The notes under the pieces are model-generated. The model did no database searches. It had not been told where the DNA came from and worked only from the letters and a program-made list of their open reading frames with translations. A program made the translations under genes and the position numbers. Positions 32,387 through 40,108 of a stretch of 64,000 nt of DNA are shown one piece after another. This DNA is from Bacillota bacterium (GTDB lineage Bacteria > Bacillota > Clostridia > Christensenellales > SZUA-584): contig JAEYZN010000012.1 of the NCBI GenBank assembly GCA_023428025.1, positions 1 to 64,000 of the forward strand, in the 5' to 3' direction. The stretch's first letter is position 1. Each line of letters opens with the position of its first letter.

Positions 32387-33250
32387 TCAGCGGCTTTTGC
32401 CCATGAAGAACAGTGCGACAGTGCCGGGGCCGGAATGTGCGCCGATGACCGTGCCCAGCATGCTGATCATTATTTCACCGACCTCGGGGAAACGTTCCTT
32501 CACCATGGCGGCAACCTTCTCAGCCGCTTCGATATCATCGCCATGACTGATGAATATGGTCTGGCCTTCGGGCTTGTATACATATTCGCTCATTTTATCA
32601 ACAAGGCACCTGAGTGCTTTTTTGCGGCCCTGCGCTTTTTCCCGAGGAATAAGATGGCCTTCGTAATCCACGTTGAGAACCGGCTTGATATGAAGCAGGT
32701 TGCCGACGAACGCGGCCGCCCCTGTCACGCGCCCGCCGCGTTTCAGATGATTCAGGCTGTCCACGGTGAACCAGTGGTTGAGCCCCAGCTTGTTTGCCTC
32801 GACCCATTTGGCGGTTTCTTCGATGGATTTTCCGGCTGCGCGCATTTTTACGGCATAATCCACCAGCAGGCCCTGGCCGAGCGAAGCACAGAGGGAATCG
32901 ATAACGAACAGCTTTCTGTCAGGATATTTGGTACGCATCTCGTCCGCGACCAGCTTGGCGTTGTTGCAGCTGCCCGACAAGCCGGACGAGAACGCGATGT
33001 AGAGAAGGTTCTGACCGGACGCCAGAATCCCGTCAAAAAGCTGATAATATTCATCGGGCGTAACCTGTGACGTGGTGGGCGTGTGGCCTTCACGCTCCAT
33101 GTCAAAAAACACCTTGGCATCCATCTCGCCGTCTTTATATTCTTTATGGTCAACTGTGAATGTAAATTTAACAATCGCAATTTCGTGTTTGTCTATGTGG
33201 TGTTGCGGCAAGTCGGATGTGGAACACGTTCCAATCACAAAGTTCTGCAT
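32387..33250 (-). CDS. DegV-family fatty-acid-binding protein
   Basis: The 287-residue protein has the family's TCSTSDLP opening, the SSGLSGSCNNA loop that holds the fatty-acid carboxylate, LKRGGRVTG and a C-terminal GPGTVALFF. DegV/FakB proteins present fatty acids to the kinase FakA for phosphorylation and entry into phospholipid synthesis. No fakA is in this window; a second DegV gene lies at 62.9 kb, which fits the usual multiplicity of FakB paralogues. An AGGAGG site precedes the ATG. Confidence 0.92.
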   Translation of the reverse strand: MQNFVIGTCSTSDLPQHHIDKHEIAIVKFTFTVDHKEYKDGEMDAKVFFDMEREGHTPTTSQVTPDEYYQLFDGILASGQNLLYIAFSSGLSGSCNNAKLVADEMRTKYPDRKLFVIDSLCASLGQGLLVDYAVKMRAAGKSIEETAKWVEANKLGLNHWFTVDSLNHLKRGGRVTGAAAFVGNLLHIKPVLNVDYEGHLIPREKAQGRKKALRCLVDKMSEYVYKPEGQTIFISHGDDIEAAEKVAAMVKERFPEVGEIMISMLGTVIGAHSGPGTVALFFMGKSR

Positions 33251-33277
33251 TAGGCTTGTCCTCCTCTTTTTTTGGTC

Positions 33278-33306
33278 ATTCTATTATGATTACCGCCAAT
33301 AATCAA
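33278..33306 (-). promoter_or_regulatory. Promoter of the first degV gene
   Basis: The minus strand reads TTGATT (33301-33306), 17 bases, TAGAAT (33278-33283). Confidence 0.6.
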
Positions 33307-33334
33307 GAGAAACAGCGGATTTTTATACTTTCTT

Positions 33335-33368
33335 CATAATTATATAAGCATCATAATTATATAAGCAT
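33335..33368. repeat. Perfect 17-bp tandem duplication in an AT-rich intergenic region
   Basis: The unit CATAATTATATAAGCAT occurs twice head to tail (33335-33351 and 33352-33368) between divergent genes. It contains an ATAATTAT palindrome and could be an operator pair or a slippage product. Confidence 0.9.
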
Positions 33369-33416
33369 TCAAAATAGCTAAAACAACCAATAAGCTTAAA
33401 ATTAAAGGAAATGGCT

Positions 33417-33445
33417 TTGTTGAATGGAATAATAACATATATAGT
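33417..33445 (+). promoter_or_regulatory. Candidate promoter of the coiled-coil membrane protein gene
   Basis: TTGTTG (33417-33422), 17 bases, TATAGT (33440-33445). Confidence 0.45.
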
Positions 33446-33476
33446 TGCTTATCAATATTGAGAAGGAGTTATGACC

Positions 33477-33998
33477 ATGGAAGAGAAGATGCATGTTAAT
33501 AATAATGATAAACAAAACGAAGCGGCGCAAAAGCCGATTAATGATATGCCAAAGGTTCAAGGCAGACTGGCTGATAAATTGAAGGGGCTTATGAAAAAGA
33601 AGCCGACGCCGGAAGAGCAAACGTATTATGAAACGAAGATGCTGTTTCACTCCCGGCTGAGAACATGGTGTACCGCCGTCATCGCGCTGGTCTTTCTGGC
33701 GGTGGGCATTTTTGTTATGAGCATCGGGGCTCATGCAACACGGATACTCAATGAGGCGGAAGGCGCTTTCAGCAAACTGAATACCATAGCGGCTGATTTC
33801 GAAAATGTGGATTTTCCGGCCATGTTCGATGAGGTCAACACACTGATCGAAGAGGGACAGGCTATGACCGTAAATGCGTCCGCCAGCATGGAAAAGGCGC
33901 TGGGCAAGGTGGAGGCCTTGGATATAGAGACACTTAATCAATCCATTGAGGATTTTTCCGCAGTGGTGGAAACGCTGAGCCGGTTCTTTGGCAGGTAA
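33477..33998 (+). CDS. Hypothetical single-pass membrane protein
   Basis: I do not recognise a family. The 173-residue product has a hydrophilic, basic N-terminal ~65 residues (DKLKGLMKKKPTPEEQTYY), one membrane helix (WCTAVIALVFLAVGIFVMSIG) and an exported helical region of ~85 residues with heptad-like spacing (FENVDFPAMFDEVNTLIEEG, VEALDIETLNQSIEDFSAVV). That region resembles the periplasmic helices of chemoreceptor or adaptor proteins only in general character. Of two possible ATGs, the one at 33477 has AAGGAG at proper spacing. Confidence 0.75.
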   Translation: MEEKMHVNNNDKQNEAAQKPINDMPKVQGRLADKLKGLMKKKPTPEEQTYYETKMLFHSRLRTWCTAVIALVFLAVGIFVMSIGAHATRILNEAEGAFSKLNTIAADFENVDFPAMFDEVNTLIEEGQAMTVNASASMEKALGKVEALDIETLNQSIEDFSAVVETLSRFFGR

Positions 33999-34037
33999 GT
34001 GAAGAGAGGCGCCCGGGTACGTATTTGAGTCTGGCGC

Positions 34038-34298
34038 TCAACTATCTCTCAGGCTGAAGGCAAGCAGCCTTTGAATGTCGTCCATCGTGGGGTTTCCTTC
34101 AAAGAAGTGCCAGCCGTCGCAAAAAAAGGCCGGAATATATTTATGAGGTAGTTTTCTGCCCTCGGGACTGTCGTCTTTGACATAGCTTATTTTGACGGAA
34201 GAAAACGCAGGATTCTTCTCCAAAGCGCGCGATATGAGCATTTTGGCCTTTTTGCAGTATGCGCAGTTATCTCCGTACAGCACAACGATGTTTTTCAT
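34038..34298 (-). CDS. Glutaredoxin-like thiol-disulfide protein
   Basis: The 86-residue thioredoxin-fold protein has the redox motif CAYC near the N-terminus (LYGDNCAYCKKAKMLI) and the cis-Pro region HKYIPAFF. It may reduce disulfides or glutathione-like mixed disulfides. A GTG start at 34307 is possible, but the ATG at 34298 follows AGGTGG at correct spacing. It converges with the coiled-coil protein gene 39 bases away. Confidence 0.82.
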   Translation of the reverse strand: MKNIVVLYGDNCAYCKKAKMLISRALEKNPAFSSVKISYVKDDSPEGRKLPHKYIPAFFCDGWHFFEGNPTMDDIQRLLAFSLRDS

Positions 34299-34508
34299 AT
34301 CATCCACCTCTTTGTATCAATATATTGAAAACATGTATCAGATGTGACAGAAGATGACGGCAAACCCTCTATGCAATATTTTTTTTGCCAACATGCATAT
34401 TTTAATGGATGCATAGTTGAAATCCATCATATAATGTGTTAATATTACTCCACAATGAAGCTTTTGAAAGCATTTGATGCAAATTTTCTTTGACCAACGG
34501 AGGTTGAG

Positions 34509-35693
34509 ATGGTACTTTCGAACAAGGCGCTGGGCATTACGCCTTCTATGACACTAAGCATTGATGCCATGGCCAAGAGGCTGAAAAAGGAAGGCCGCGA
34601 CGTTGTCGGGTTCGGAGCGGGTGAGCCGGATTTCGACACGCCGGAGAATATCAAAGAAGCCGCGAAAAAAGCGCTGAATATGGGGCTCACGCGCTATACG
34701 CCTGCGGCGGGCATGCCTGAACTGAAAAGTGCCATCGCTCAACGATTACAGAATAAATACAGCCTGCAGTATGAGGCTGATGATATTGTCGTATCCAACG
34801 GTGCCAAACACTCCCTGTTCAACGTATTTGCCGCTATACTCAATCCGGGCGACGAGGTGATCATTCCCGCGCCTTATTGGCTGACTTACCCTGAGCTTGT
34901 GCGCATGTCGGACGGCGTTCCGGTGATCATACAAACAGGGCCGTCGCTGAAGGCCACGGCGGACGATATCCGCAGCGCCCTGACCTCCAAAACCAAGGCG
35001 CTGATCCTCAACACGCCGTCCAATCCGTGCGGGACTGTGTACACGCGTCAGGAGCTGGAAGAAATCGCGGCGGTTGCCGTGGACGCCGAGATTTTCATCG
35101 TCTCCGACGAGATCTATGATGAGCTGATCTATGACGGCGAGCATGTCAGCATCGCGTCGCTCGGCCCGGCCGTGGAAGAGAACACCATCGTCGTGAACGG
35201 TATGTCCAAGACATACGCGATGACCGGCTGGCGTATCGGCTATACGGCCAGCACGCGACAATTGGCGAAGGTGATGGGCGCTTACCAATCCCACGCGGCC
35301 TCCAACCCGAATTCGATCGCGCAATATGCCAGCATCGAAGCGCTGAACGGCCCGCAGGACGACATCGCCCGCATGAAGGAAGCGTTTATCAGACGGCGCA
35401 AGCTGCTTTGCGGCCTCATCAACGACATCGACGGGTTGTCATGCGAAATACCCGGCGGCGCGTTCTACGTGATGATGAACATCTCCGGCATCAAAGGCAA
35501 GTCCTATGACGGTGTGCCGGTCAACGGTTCGCTGGAGTTTTCAGAAGCGCTGCTCAAGCATACGCTGACGGCCGTTGTGCCGGGTGCGGCGTTCGGAGCG
35601 GACGATTATGTGCGGCTGAGCTATGCCGTGAAGGACGAGAACATTATAAAGGGCCTTGCACGCATCAAGGAATTCGTGCAGGCGATGCAATAA
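34509..35693 (+). CDS. Class I/II aminotransferase, aspartate type
   Basis: The 394-residue fold-type I PLP enzyme resembles Bacillus AspB: GEPDFDTP near the N-terminus, NTPSNPCG, VSDEIYDELIYDG and the PLP lysine in SKTYAMTGWRIG (Lys234). It is likely to interconvert oxaloacetate/glutamate with aspartate/2-oxoglutarate; related enzymes accept other substrates. Downstream lie an oxaloacetate-related condensing enzyme and the pyr operon, whose PyrB consumes aspartate. The ribosome site is GGAGG (ACGGAGGTTGAG). The ~200 bases upstream are AT-rich with a TATAAT at 34430-34435. Confidence 0.9.
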   Translation: MVLSNKALGITPSMTLSIDAMAKRLKKEGRDVVGFGAGEPDFDTPENIKEAAKKALNMGLTRYTPAAGMPELKSAIAQRLQNKYSLQYEADDIVVSNGAKHSLFNVFAAILNPGDEVIIPAPYWLTYPELVRMSDGVPVIIQTGPSLKATADDIRSALTSKTKALILNTPSNPCGTVYTRQELEEIAAVAVDAEIFIVSDEIYDELIYDGEHVSIASLGPAVEENTIVVNGMSKTYAMTGWRIGYTASTRQLAKVMGAYQSHAASNPNSIAQYASIEALNGPQDDIARMKEAFIRRRKLLCGLINDIDGLSCEIPGGAFYVMMNISGIKGKSYDGVPVNGSLEFSEALLKHTLTAVVPGAAFGADDYVRLSYAVKDENIIKGLARIKEFVQAMQ

Positions 35694-35712
35694 CAGAGAA
35701 GGAGGAGCTTAA

Positions 35713-37122
35713 ATGAGTAACTTAAATTTAAAATGGAATCTGTTGGAGGAGAACGATTACCGTTTTTCCTTTCAGGATGTGAATGAACCACAGCTCTTCC
35801 GCGATATGTTTGACTATGATTCAGTTCCCAAGATCACATTCAACCATCGCGTGGTGCCGATGAATATGCCGGAGGAGATATGGATTACCGATACGACTTT
35901 CCGTGACGGTCAGCAGTCCAGAACGCCTTTTACCGTGCAGCAGGTGGTAGACCTGTATAAAATGGAGCACAGGCTGGGCGGGCCCAAGGGCATCATCCGG
36001 CAGAGCGAGTTTTTCGTGTATACCCAGAAGGACAAGGAAGCGATACAGGCGTGCCTGGACCTGGGATACGAGTTTCCCGAGGTGACAACGTGGATCAGGG
36101 CGAGCCGCAAGGATTTCGAACTGGTCAAGGCGTTTGGCATCAAGGAAACCGGCATACTCGTGAGCTGCTCGGACTATCACATATTCAAGAAGATGAACAT
36201 GACGCGCCGCCAGGCGATGGATCAGTATCTCGACGTGGTCAAGACGGCGCTGGAATACGGCATCCGCCCACGCTGCCACTTCGAGGACATCACGCGCGCC
36301 GATTACTACGGCTTCGTTATTCCCTTTGCGGATGAGCTGATGAAGCTGATGCAGGAGAGCGGCATCCCGATCAAGATCCGGATGTGCGACACGCTGGGCT
36401 ACGGCATCACCTATCCGGGCGCTTCGCTGCCGCGCAGCGTTCAGGGCATCGTATACGGCCTCAATTTCTATTCCCGGTTCCCGTCGGAGCTGCTGGAATG
36501 GCATGGGCACAACGATTTCTACAAGGTGGTCACCAACGCGGCGACAGCGTGGATGTACGGCGCGTCCTCCGTCAACTGCTCGATCCTGGGCATTGGCGAG
36601 CGCACCGGCAACTGTCCGCTGGAGGCGATGGTCATGGAATACTGCGGACTCAAGGGCACGACGGACGGCATGGACCTCTCCGTCATCACCGAGATGGCCG
36701 AGTACTTCGAAAACGAGCTGGGAAGCGAGATCGGCCCGAGAACGCCGTTTGTGGGGCGCAACTTCAACTCGACGCGCGCGGGCATCCATGCGGACGGTCT
36801 TTTGAAGGATGAGGAGATATACAACATCTTCAACACCGAGAAGATACTCAACCGCCCCGTGCATGTGGCGATCAGCGCGCACTCCGGCCTGGCCGGCATC
36901 GCCCACTGGGCCAACGCGCACTTCAAGCTGCGGGGTGACGACAGGCTGAGCAAGAACGACCCGCTGGTCGTGGCTGTCAAGGAAGTGGTTGACCGCGAAT
37001 TCGCGGAAGGCCGCACCACGACTTACGGTGATAACGAGCTTGAGATGATCATCCAGAATGTGGATGAAACCGCGTACATCGCGCTGTGCCATCATCAGAA
37101 GAGCTTCATGCGGGAATACTGA
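35713..37122 (+). CDS. HMGL-family acyl-CoA condensing enzyme (candidate Re-citrate synthase)
   Basis: The 469-residue TIM-barrel enzyme belongs to the homocitrate/isopropylmalate synthase superfamily. It has the metal/acyl-CoA motif TDTTFRDGQQSR, the HFEDITRADYYGF segment, WHGHNDF (metal His pair) and GIGERTGNCPLEAM. The N-terminal ~50 residues (VNEPQLFRDMFDYDSVPKIT) and overall length recall the clostridial group that includes Re-citrate synthase, which condenses acetyl-CoA with oxaloacetate; a regulatory LeuA dimer domain is not evident. The specific reaction is inferred. It lies 19 bases after the aminotransferase, so the two are likely co-transcribed. Confidence 0.8.
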   Translation: MSNLNLKWNLLEENDYRFSFQDVNEPQLFRDMFDYDSVPKITFNHRVVPMNMPEEIWITDTTFRDGQQSRTPFTVQQVVDLYKMEHRLGGPKGIIRQSEFFVYTQKDKEAIQACLDLGYEFPEVTTWIRASRKDFELVKAFGIKETGILVSCSDYHIFKKMNMTRRQAMDQYLDVVKTALEYGIRPRCHFEDITRADYYGFVIPFADELMKLMQESGIPIKIRMCDTLGYGITYPGASLPRSVQGIVYGLNFYSRFPSELLEWHGHNDFYKVVTNAATAWMYGASSVNCSILGIGERTGNCPLEAMVMEYCGLKGTTDGMDLSVITEMAEYFENELGSEIGPRTPFVGRNFNSTRAGIHADGLLKDEEIYNIFNTEKILNRPVHVAISAHSGLAGIAHWANAHFKLRGDDRLSKNDPLVVAVKEVVDREFAEGRTTTYGDNELEMIIQNVDETAYIALCHHQKSFMREY

Positions 37123-37143
37123 TAAAAATAGTTTAAAACATGC

Positions 37144-37172
37144 TGGACAAGACTGAGAGCTTGTGGTATGTT
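37144..37172 (+). promoter_or_regulatory. pyr operon promoter
   Basis: TGGACA (37144-37149), 17 bases, TATGTT (37167-37172), with an extended TGG before the -10. It lies just upstream of the PyrR-binding hairpin. Confidence 0.7.
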
Positions 37173-37191
37173 TTATGAGAAAACAAACAGT

Positions 37192-37222
37192 CCTTTAATT
37201 CGGTACAGAGAGACCGGCAAGG
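37192..37222 (+). promoter_or_regulatory. PyrR-binding RNA hairpin (anti-antiterminator) of the pyr leader
   Basis: CCTT (37192-37195) pairs with AAGG (37219-37222), and CGGT (37201-37204) pairs with ACCG (37213-37216), closing a loop ACAGAGAG. This matches the known PyrR target, which has a CAGAGAG terminal loop and a purine-rich internal bulge. UMP-bound PyrR would stabilise it and thereby block the antiterminator. Confidence 0.85.
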
Positions 37223-37244
37223 TGATTGAACTTTAAGCTTATTT

Positions 37245-37271
37245 AGTCTTGCCGCATGGCAAGGCTATTTT
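37245..37271 (+). terminator. pyr attenuator terminator
   Basis: AGTCTTGCC (37245-37253) pairs with GGCAAGGCT (37258-37266) around GCAT, then ATTTT. The alternative antiterminator pairs GGCAAG (37216-37221) with CTTGCC (37248-37253), so the two forms exclude each other. Confidence 0.85.
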
Positions 37272-37293
37272 AATAGAAAAAAGGAGGCGGCAT

Positions 37294-37830
37294 ATGGACA
37301 AAGCGTTGATCATGGACGGCGAGGCGCTGGACAGAGCGCTGAAACGTATCGCGCACGAGATCGTCGAAAAGAACAAGGGAACACAGAATCTCGCGCTGGT
37401 CGGCATTCACCGCCGCGGCGTGCCCATAGCGAAACGCATCGTAAATTATATCGAGTTGTTTGAAGGTGCCCGCCCGGAACTCGGCACGCTGGATATCACG
37501 TTCTACCGCGACGACCTGTCCCTGCTGGCGGATCATCCGGTGTTCAAGGGGACGGACATCGCCTTTGACATCAATAAGAAAACGGTGGTGCTGTGTGACG
37601 ACGTGCTGTACACCGGCCGGACGGCCCGCGCCGCGCTGGACGCGCTGATGGATCTGGGACGCCCCAACTATATCCAGCTGGCCGTGATCGTGGACCGGGG
37701 GCATCGCGAGCTTCCCATCCGTGCCGATTATGTGGGCAAGAACATACCAACGTCAAAGAGCGAGTTCGTCAGTGTCCGTGTCGCGGAGATCGACGGCGTT
37801 GACAACGTGGCTATCAACGATTTGCCTTAA
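37294..37830 (+). CDS. pyrR: Pyrimidine operon regulator / uracil phosphoribosyltransferase PyrR
   Basis: The 178-residue type I phosphoribosyltransferase fold carries the PRPP motif VVLCDDVLYTGRTARAAL and the hood segment GIHRRGVPIAKRI. PyrR binds pyr leader RNA when UMP is high and promotes termination; it also makes UMP from uracil and PRPP. Its own leader contains the expected target and attenuator. The start at 37294 has AAGGAGG (37281-37287); an upstream in-frame codon at 37249 lies within the attenuator and is rejected. Confidence 0.96.
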   Translation: MDKALIMDGEALDRALKRIAHEIVEKNKGTQNLALVGIHRRGVPIAKRIVNYIELFEGARPELGTLDITFYRDDLSLLADHPVFKGTDIAFDINKKTVVLCDDVLYTGRTARAALDALMDLGRPNYIQLAVIVDRGHRELPIRADYVGKNIPTSKSEFVSVRVAEIDGVDNVAINDLP

Positions 37831-37831
37831 T

Positions 37832-37859
37832 GCCTTATCTAACCGATAAGGCTTTTTTT
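37832..37859 (+). terminator. Strong terminator between pyrR and pyrB
   Basis: GCCTTATC (37832-37839) and GATAAGGC (37845-37852) form a perfect 8-bp stem followed by seven T. I see no second PyrR target beside it. Confidence 0.85.
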
Positions 37860-37919
37860 ACGGGGACATTTCGGAAGTGACACCAAAAGGAGAATGCTAA
37901 TCGTAATGGAGAGGGATCT

Positions 37920-38849
37920 ATGAAACTGCAATCAAAGGACATGCTCGGCCTCTACGACAAGACGGCCGAGGAGATCAAGCTGATACTCGATTCCGCGGCC
38001 ACCATGAAACAGCTGCTGGCGCAGAACGCGAAAAAAATGCCGCATCTTCAGGGCAAATCGATCGTGGCTTTGTTCTATGAGGACAGCACGCGCACGCGCC
38101 TGAGCTTTGAGCTGGCCGCCAAGTTTCTGGGCGCCACGTTCAGCAATCTGGGCGTGTCGTCCAGCAGTGTGAAGAAGGGTGAGACGCTGCTCGACACGGG
38201 CAAAACCATTGAGGCGATGGAGACGGACGTGATCGTCATCCGCCACCCGCTGGGCGGCGCGCCCAAATTCCTCGCCGACAATTTCTCGGGGAGCGTGATC
38301 AACGCGGGCGATGGCATGCACGAACATCCCACGCAGGCGTTGCTGGACATGTTCACGATGCGCGAACATCTGGGGCGGCTGGAAGGGCTCAACGTGACCA
38401 TCGTGGGCGACATATTCCACAGCCGCGTGGCGCGCAGCAACCTGTGGGGCCTCACGCGCATGGGCGCGAACGTCACGCTCTGCGGGCCGCAGACGCTGAT
38501 GCCGACAGCCATCGAACAGATGGGCGCGACGGTGACCACCAGCCTGGAACATGCGTTGCGCGACGCCGACGTGGTGATGGGGCTGCGCATACAGAAGGAG
38601 CGGCTGGAAGGCGCGTTCCTGTCCACGCTGCGCGAATACCACCGTTACTTCGGCGTGAACGAGGAGTCGGTAAAGCTCTGCGAAAAAGACGTGATGATCA
38701 TGCATCCCGGCCCGGTGAACAGGGGCGTGGAGCTTTCCAGCGCGGTGATGGATGCGGACAATTCCGTGATCAACGAACAGGTGACGAACGGCGTGGCAGT
38801 GCGTATGGCGCTGCTGTATCTGCTGACCAGGAAGGATGATGGGCGATGA
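37920..38849 (+). CDS. pyrB: Aspartate carbamoyltransferase catalytic subunit
   Basis: The 309-residue enzyme joins carbamoyl phosphate to aspartate. The carbamoyl-phosphate loop is STRTRLSFE, with HPTQALLDMF and the aspartate-domain segment HPGPVNRGVEL. There is no pyrI regulatory subunit gene, as usual in Bacillota, where control is by PyrR. The stop overlaps the pyrC ATG (ATGA), so translation is coupled. GAGAGGG serves as ribosome site. Confidence 0.97.
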   Translation: MKLQSKDMLGLYDKTAEEIKLILDSAATMKQLLAQNAKKMPHLQGKSIVALFYEDSTRTRLSFELAAKFLGATFSNLGVSSSSVKKGETLLDTGKTIEAMETDVIVIRHPLGGAPKFLADNFSGSVINAGDGMHEHPTQALLDMFTMREHLGRLEGLNVTIVGDIFHSRVARSNLWGLTRMGANVTLCGPQTLMPTAIEQMGATVTTSLEHALRDADVVMGLRIQKERLEGAFLSTLREYHRYFGVNEESVKLCEKDVMIMHPGPVNRGVELSSAVMDADNSVINEQVTNGVAVRMALLYLLTRKDDGR

Positions 38850-40108
38850 GGATAAAGATTATCGGCGGTACGCTGGCCAACCCCGCGGGTGAAAAACAGG
38901 GAAAACAGGATATATTGATCGAGGATGACGTCATCAAGGCCATCGGGCAGAACGTGGGTGACGCGGACAAGGCGATCGACGCGACGGGGCTGACGGTGTT
39001 TCCGGGGTTTATCGATCTGCACTGCCACCTGCGCGAGCCGGGGCAGGAGTATAAAGAGGATATCGCGTCCGGCACGCGGGCGGCGGCCAAGGGCGGTTTC
39101 ACGGCGGTGTGCTGCATGCCCAACACCATGCCGGTGGTGGACAACGCCTCGGTGTGCGCGCTGGTGCTGGAGAAGGCGCGCAGAGCCAGTGTCAAAGTAT
39201 ATCCGGTGGGCGCGGCCACGCGCGGGCTGGAGGGCAAGGAACTTACCGAGATGGGCGAGCTGGCGGAACTGGGCTGCGTCGCGTTTTCCGACGACGGCAG
39301 GCCCATCAGCGACGGCGGCATGATGCGCGCCGCGATGCAGTACGCCGCCACCTACGGACGGTTCATCATGGCGCACGAGGAGTGTCTGGACATCAAGGGC
39401 ACGGGCGTGATGAACGACGGGTACAACGCCACGATACTCGGCCTGCCCGGCATATCCCGCGCTGCTGAAGAGGCGATGATCGCGCGGGATATGATACTCG
39501 CTGAGACGGACGGGATGCGCGTGCATATCCAGCACGTGTCCACACGCGGCGGCATCGAGATGATCCGCGCGGCGAAGAAGCGCGGCGTCAAAGTGACGTG
39601 CGAGAGCGCGCCGCATTATTTTTCGATAGGCGACAGCGCCTGCATGACGTACGACGCGAGAACCAAGGTGAACCCGCCGCTCAGAACGCAGGACGACGTG
39701 AAAGCGGTGAAGCAAGGCCTGCTGGACGGCACGATCGACTGCATCGCGACGGACCACGCGCCGCATCACAGGGACGAAAAGAACATCGAGTTCACATTGG
39801 CGGCGTCGGGTATCTCCGGTTTCGAGACGGCGTTTTCGCTGGCGGTGACAAACCTGACGGACGACACGGATACGCTGGCGCGGCTGATGTCCGCGAACCC
39901 CGCGAATATCATCGGCGTCAGGGGCGGCGTGATCGAAGAGGGAGCGCCCGCGGACATGACCATTGCGGACATGGCCGCAACATATACGCTGAGAGAAGAG
40001 GATATCGTCTCGAGGGGCAAGAACTCGCCGTTTATCGGGCAGACACTGTGCGGCGTGGTGACGCACACCATCGTAGACGGGAAAGTGGCATACGGCGGAG
40101 GCAAATGA
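38846..40108 (+). CDS. pyrC: Dihydroorotase
   Basis: The 420-residue amidohydrolase cyclises carbamoyl-aspartate to dihydroorotate. Metal ligands are visible in DLHCHLREPG (HxH), the QHVST His, the IATDHAPH Asp/His and the general AHEE region, with Asp of PNTMPVVDN-type substrate contacts. The length and motifs match the class I long form (as in B. subtilis). It is coupled by overlap to both pyrB and pyrF. Confidence 0.96.
   Translation: MRIKIIGGTLANPAGEKQGKQDILIEDDVIKAIGQNVGDADKAIDATGLTVFPGFIDLHCHLREPGQEYKEDIASGTRAAAKGGFTAVCCMPNTMPVVDNASVCALVLEKARRASVKVYPVGAATRGLEGKELTEMGELAELGCVAFSDDGRPISDGGMMRAAMQYAATYGRFIMAHEECLDIKGTGVMNDGYNATILGLPGISRAAEEAMIARDMILAETDGMRVHIQHVSTRGGIEMIRAAKKRGVKVTCESAPHYFSIGDSACMTYDARTKVNPPLRTQDDVKAVKQGLLDGTIDCIATDHAPHHRDEKNIEFTLAASGISGFETAFSLAVTNLTDDTDTLARLMSANPANIIGVRGGVIEEGAPADMTIADMAATYTLREEDIVSRGKNSPFIGQTLCGVVTHTIVDGKVAYGGGK

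Noticed and set aside
33335..33368. Tandem repeat as a CRISPR or attachment site
   Set aside because: Two directly abutting copies without spacers, no cas genes, and no integrase nearby.
34308..34508. T-box or other leader before the aminotransferase gene
   Set aside because: No T-box sequence or terminator/antiterminator pair is visible; only an ATGGAT/ATCCAT inverted repeat and a TATAAT, too weak to call.
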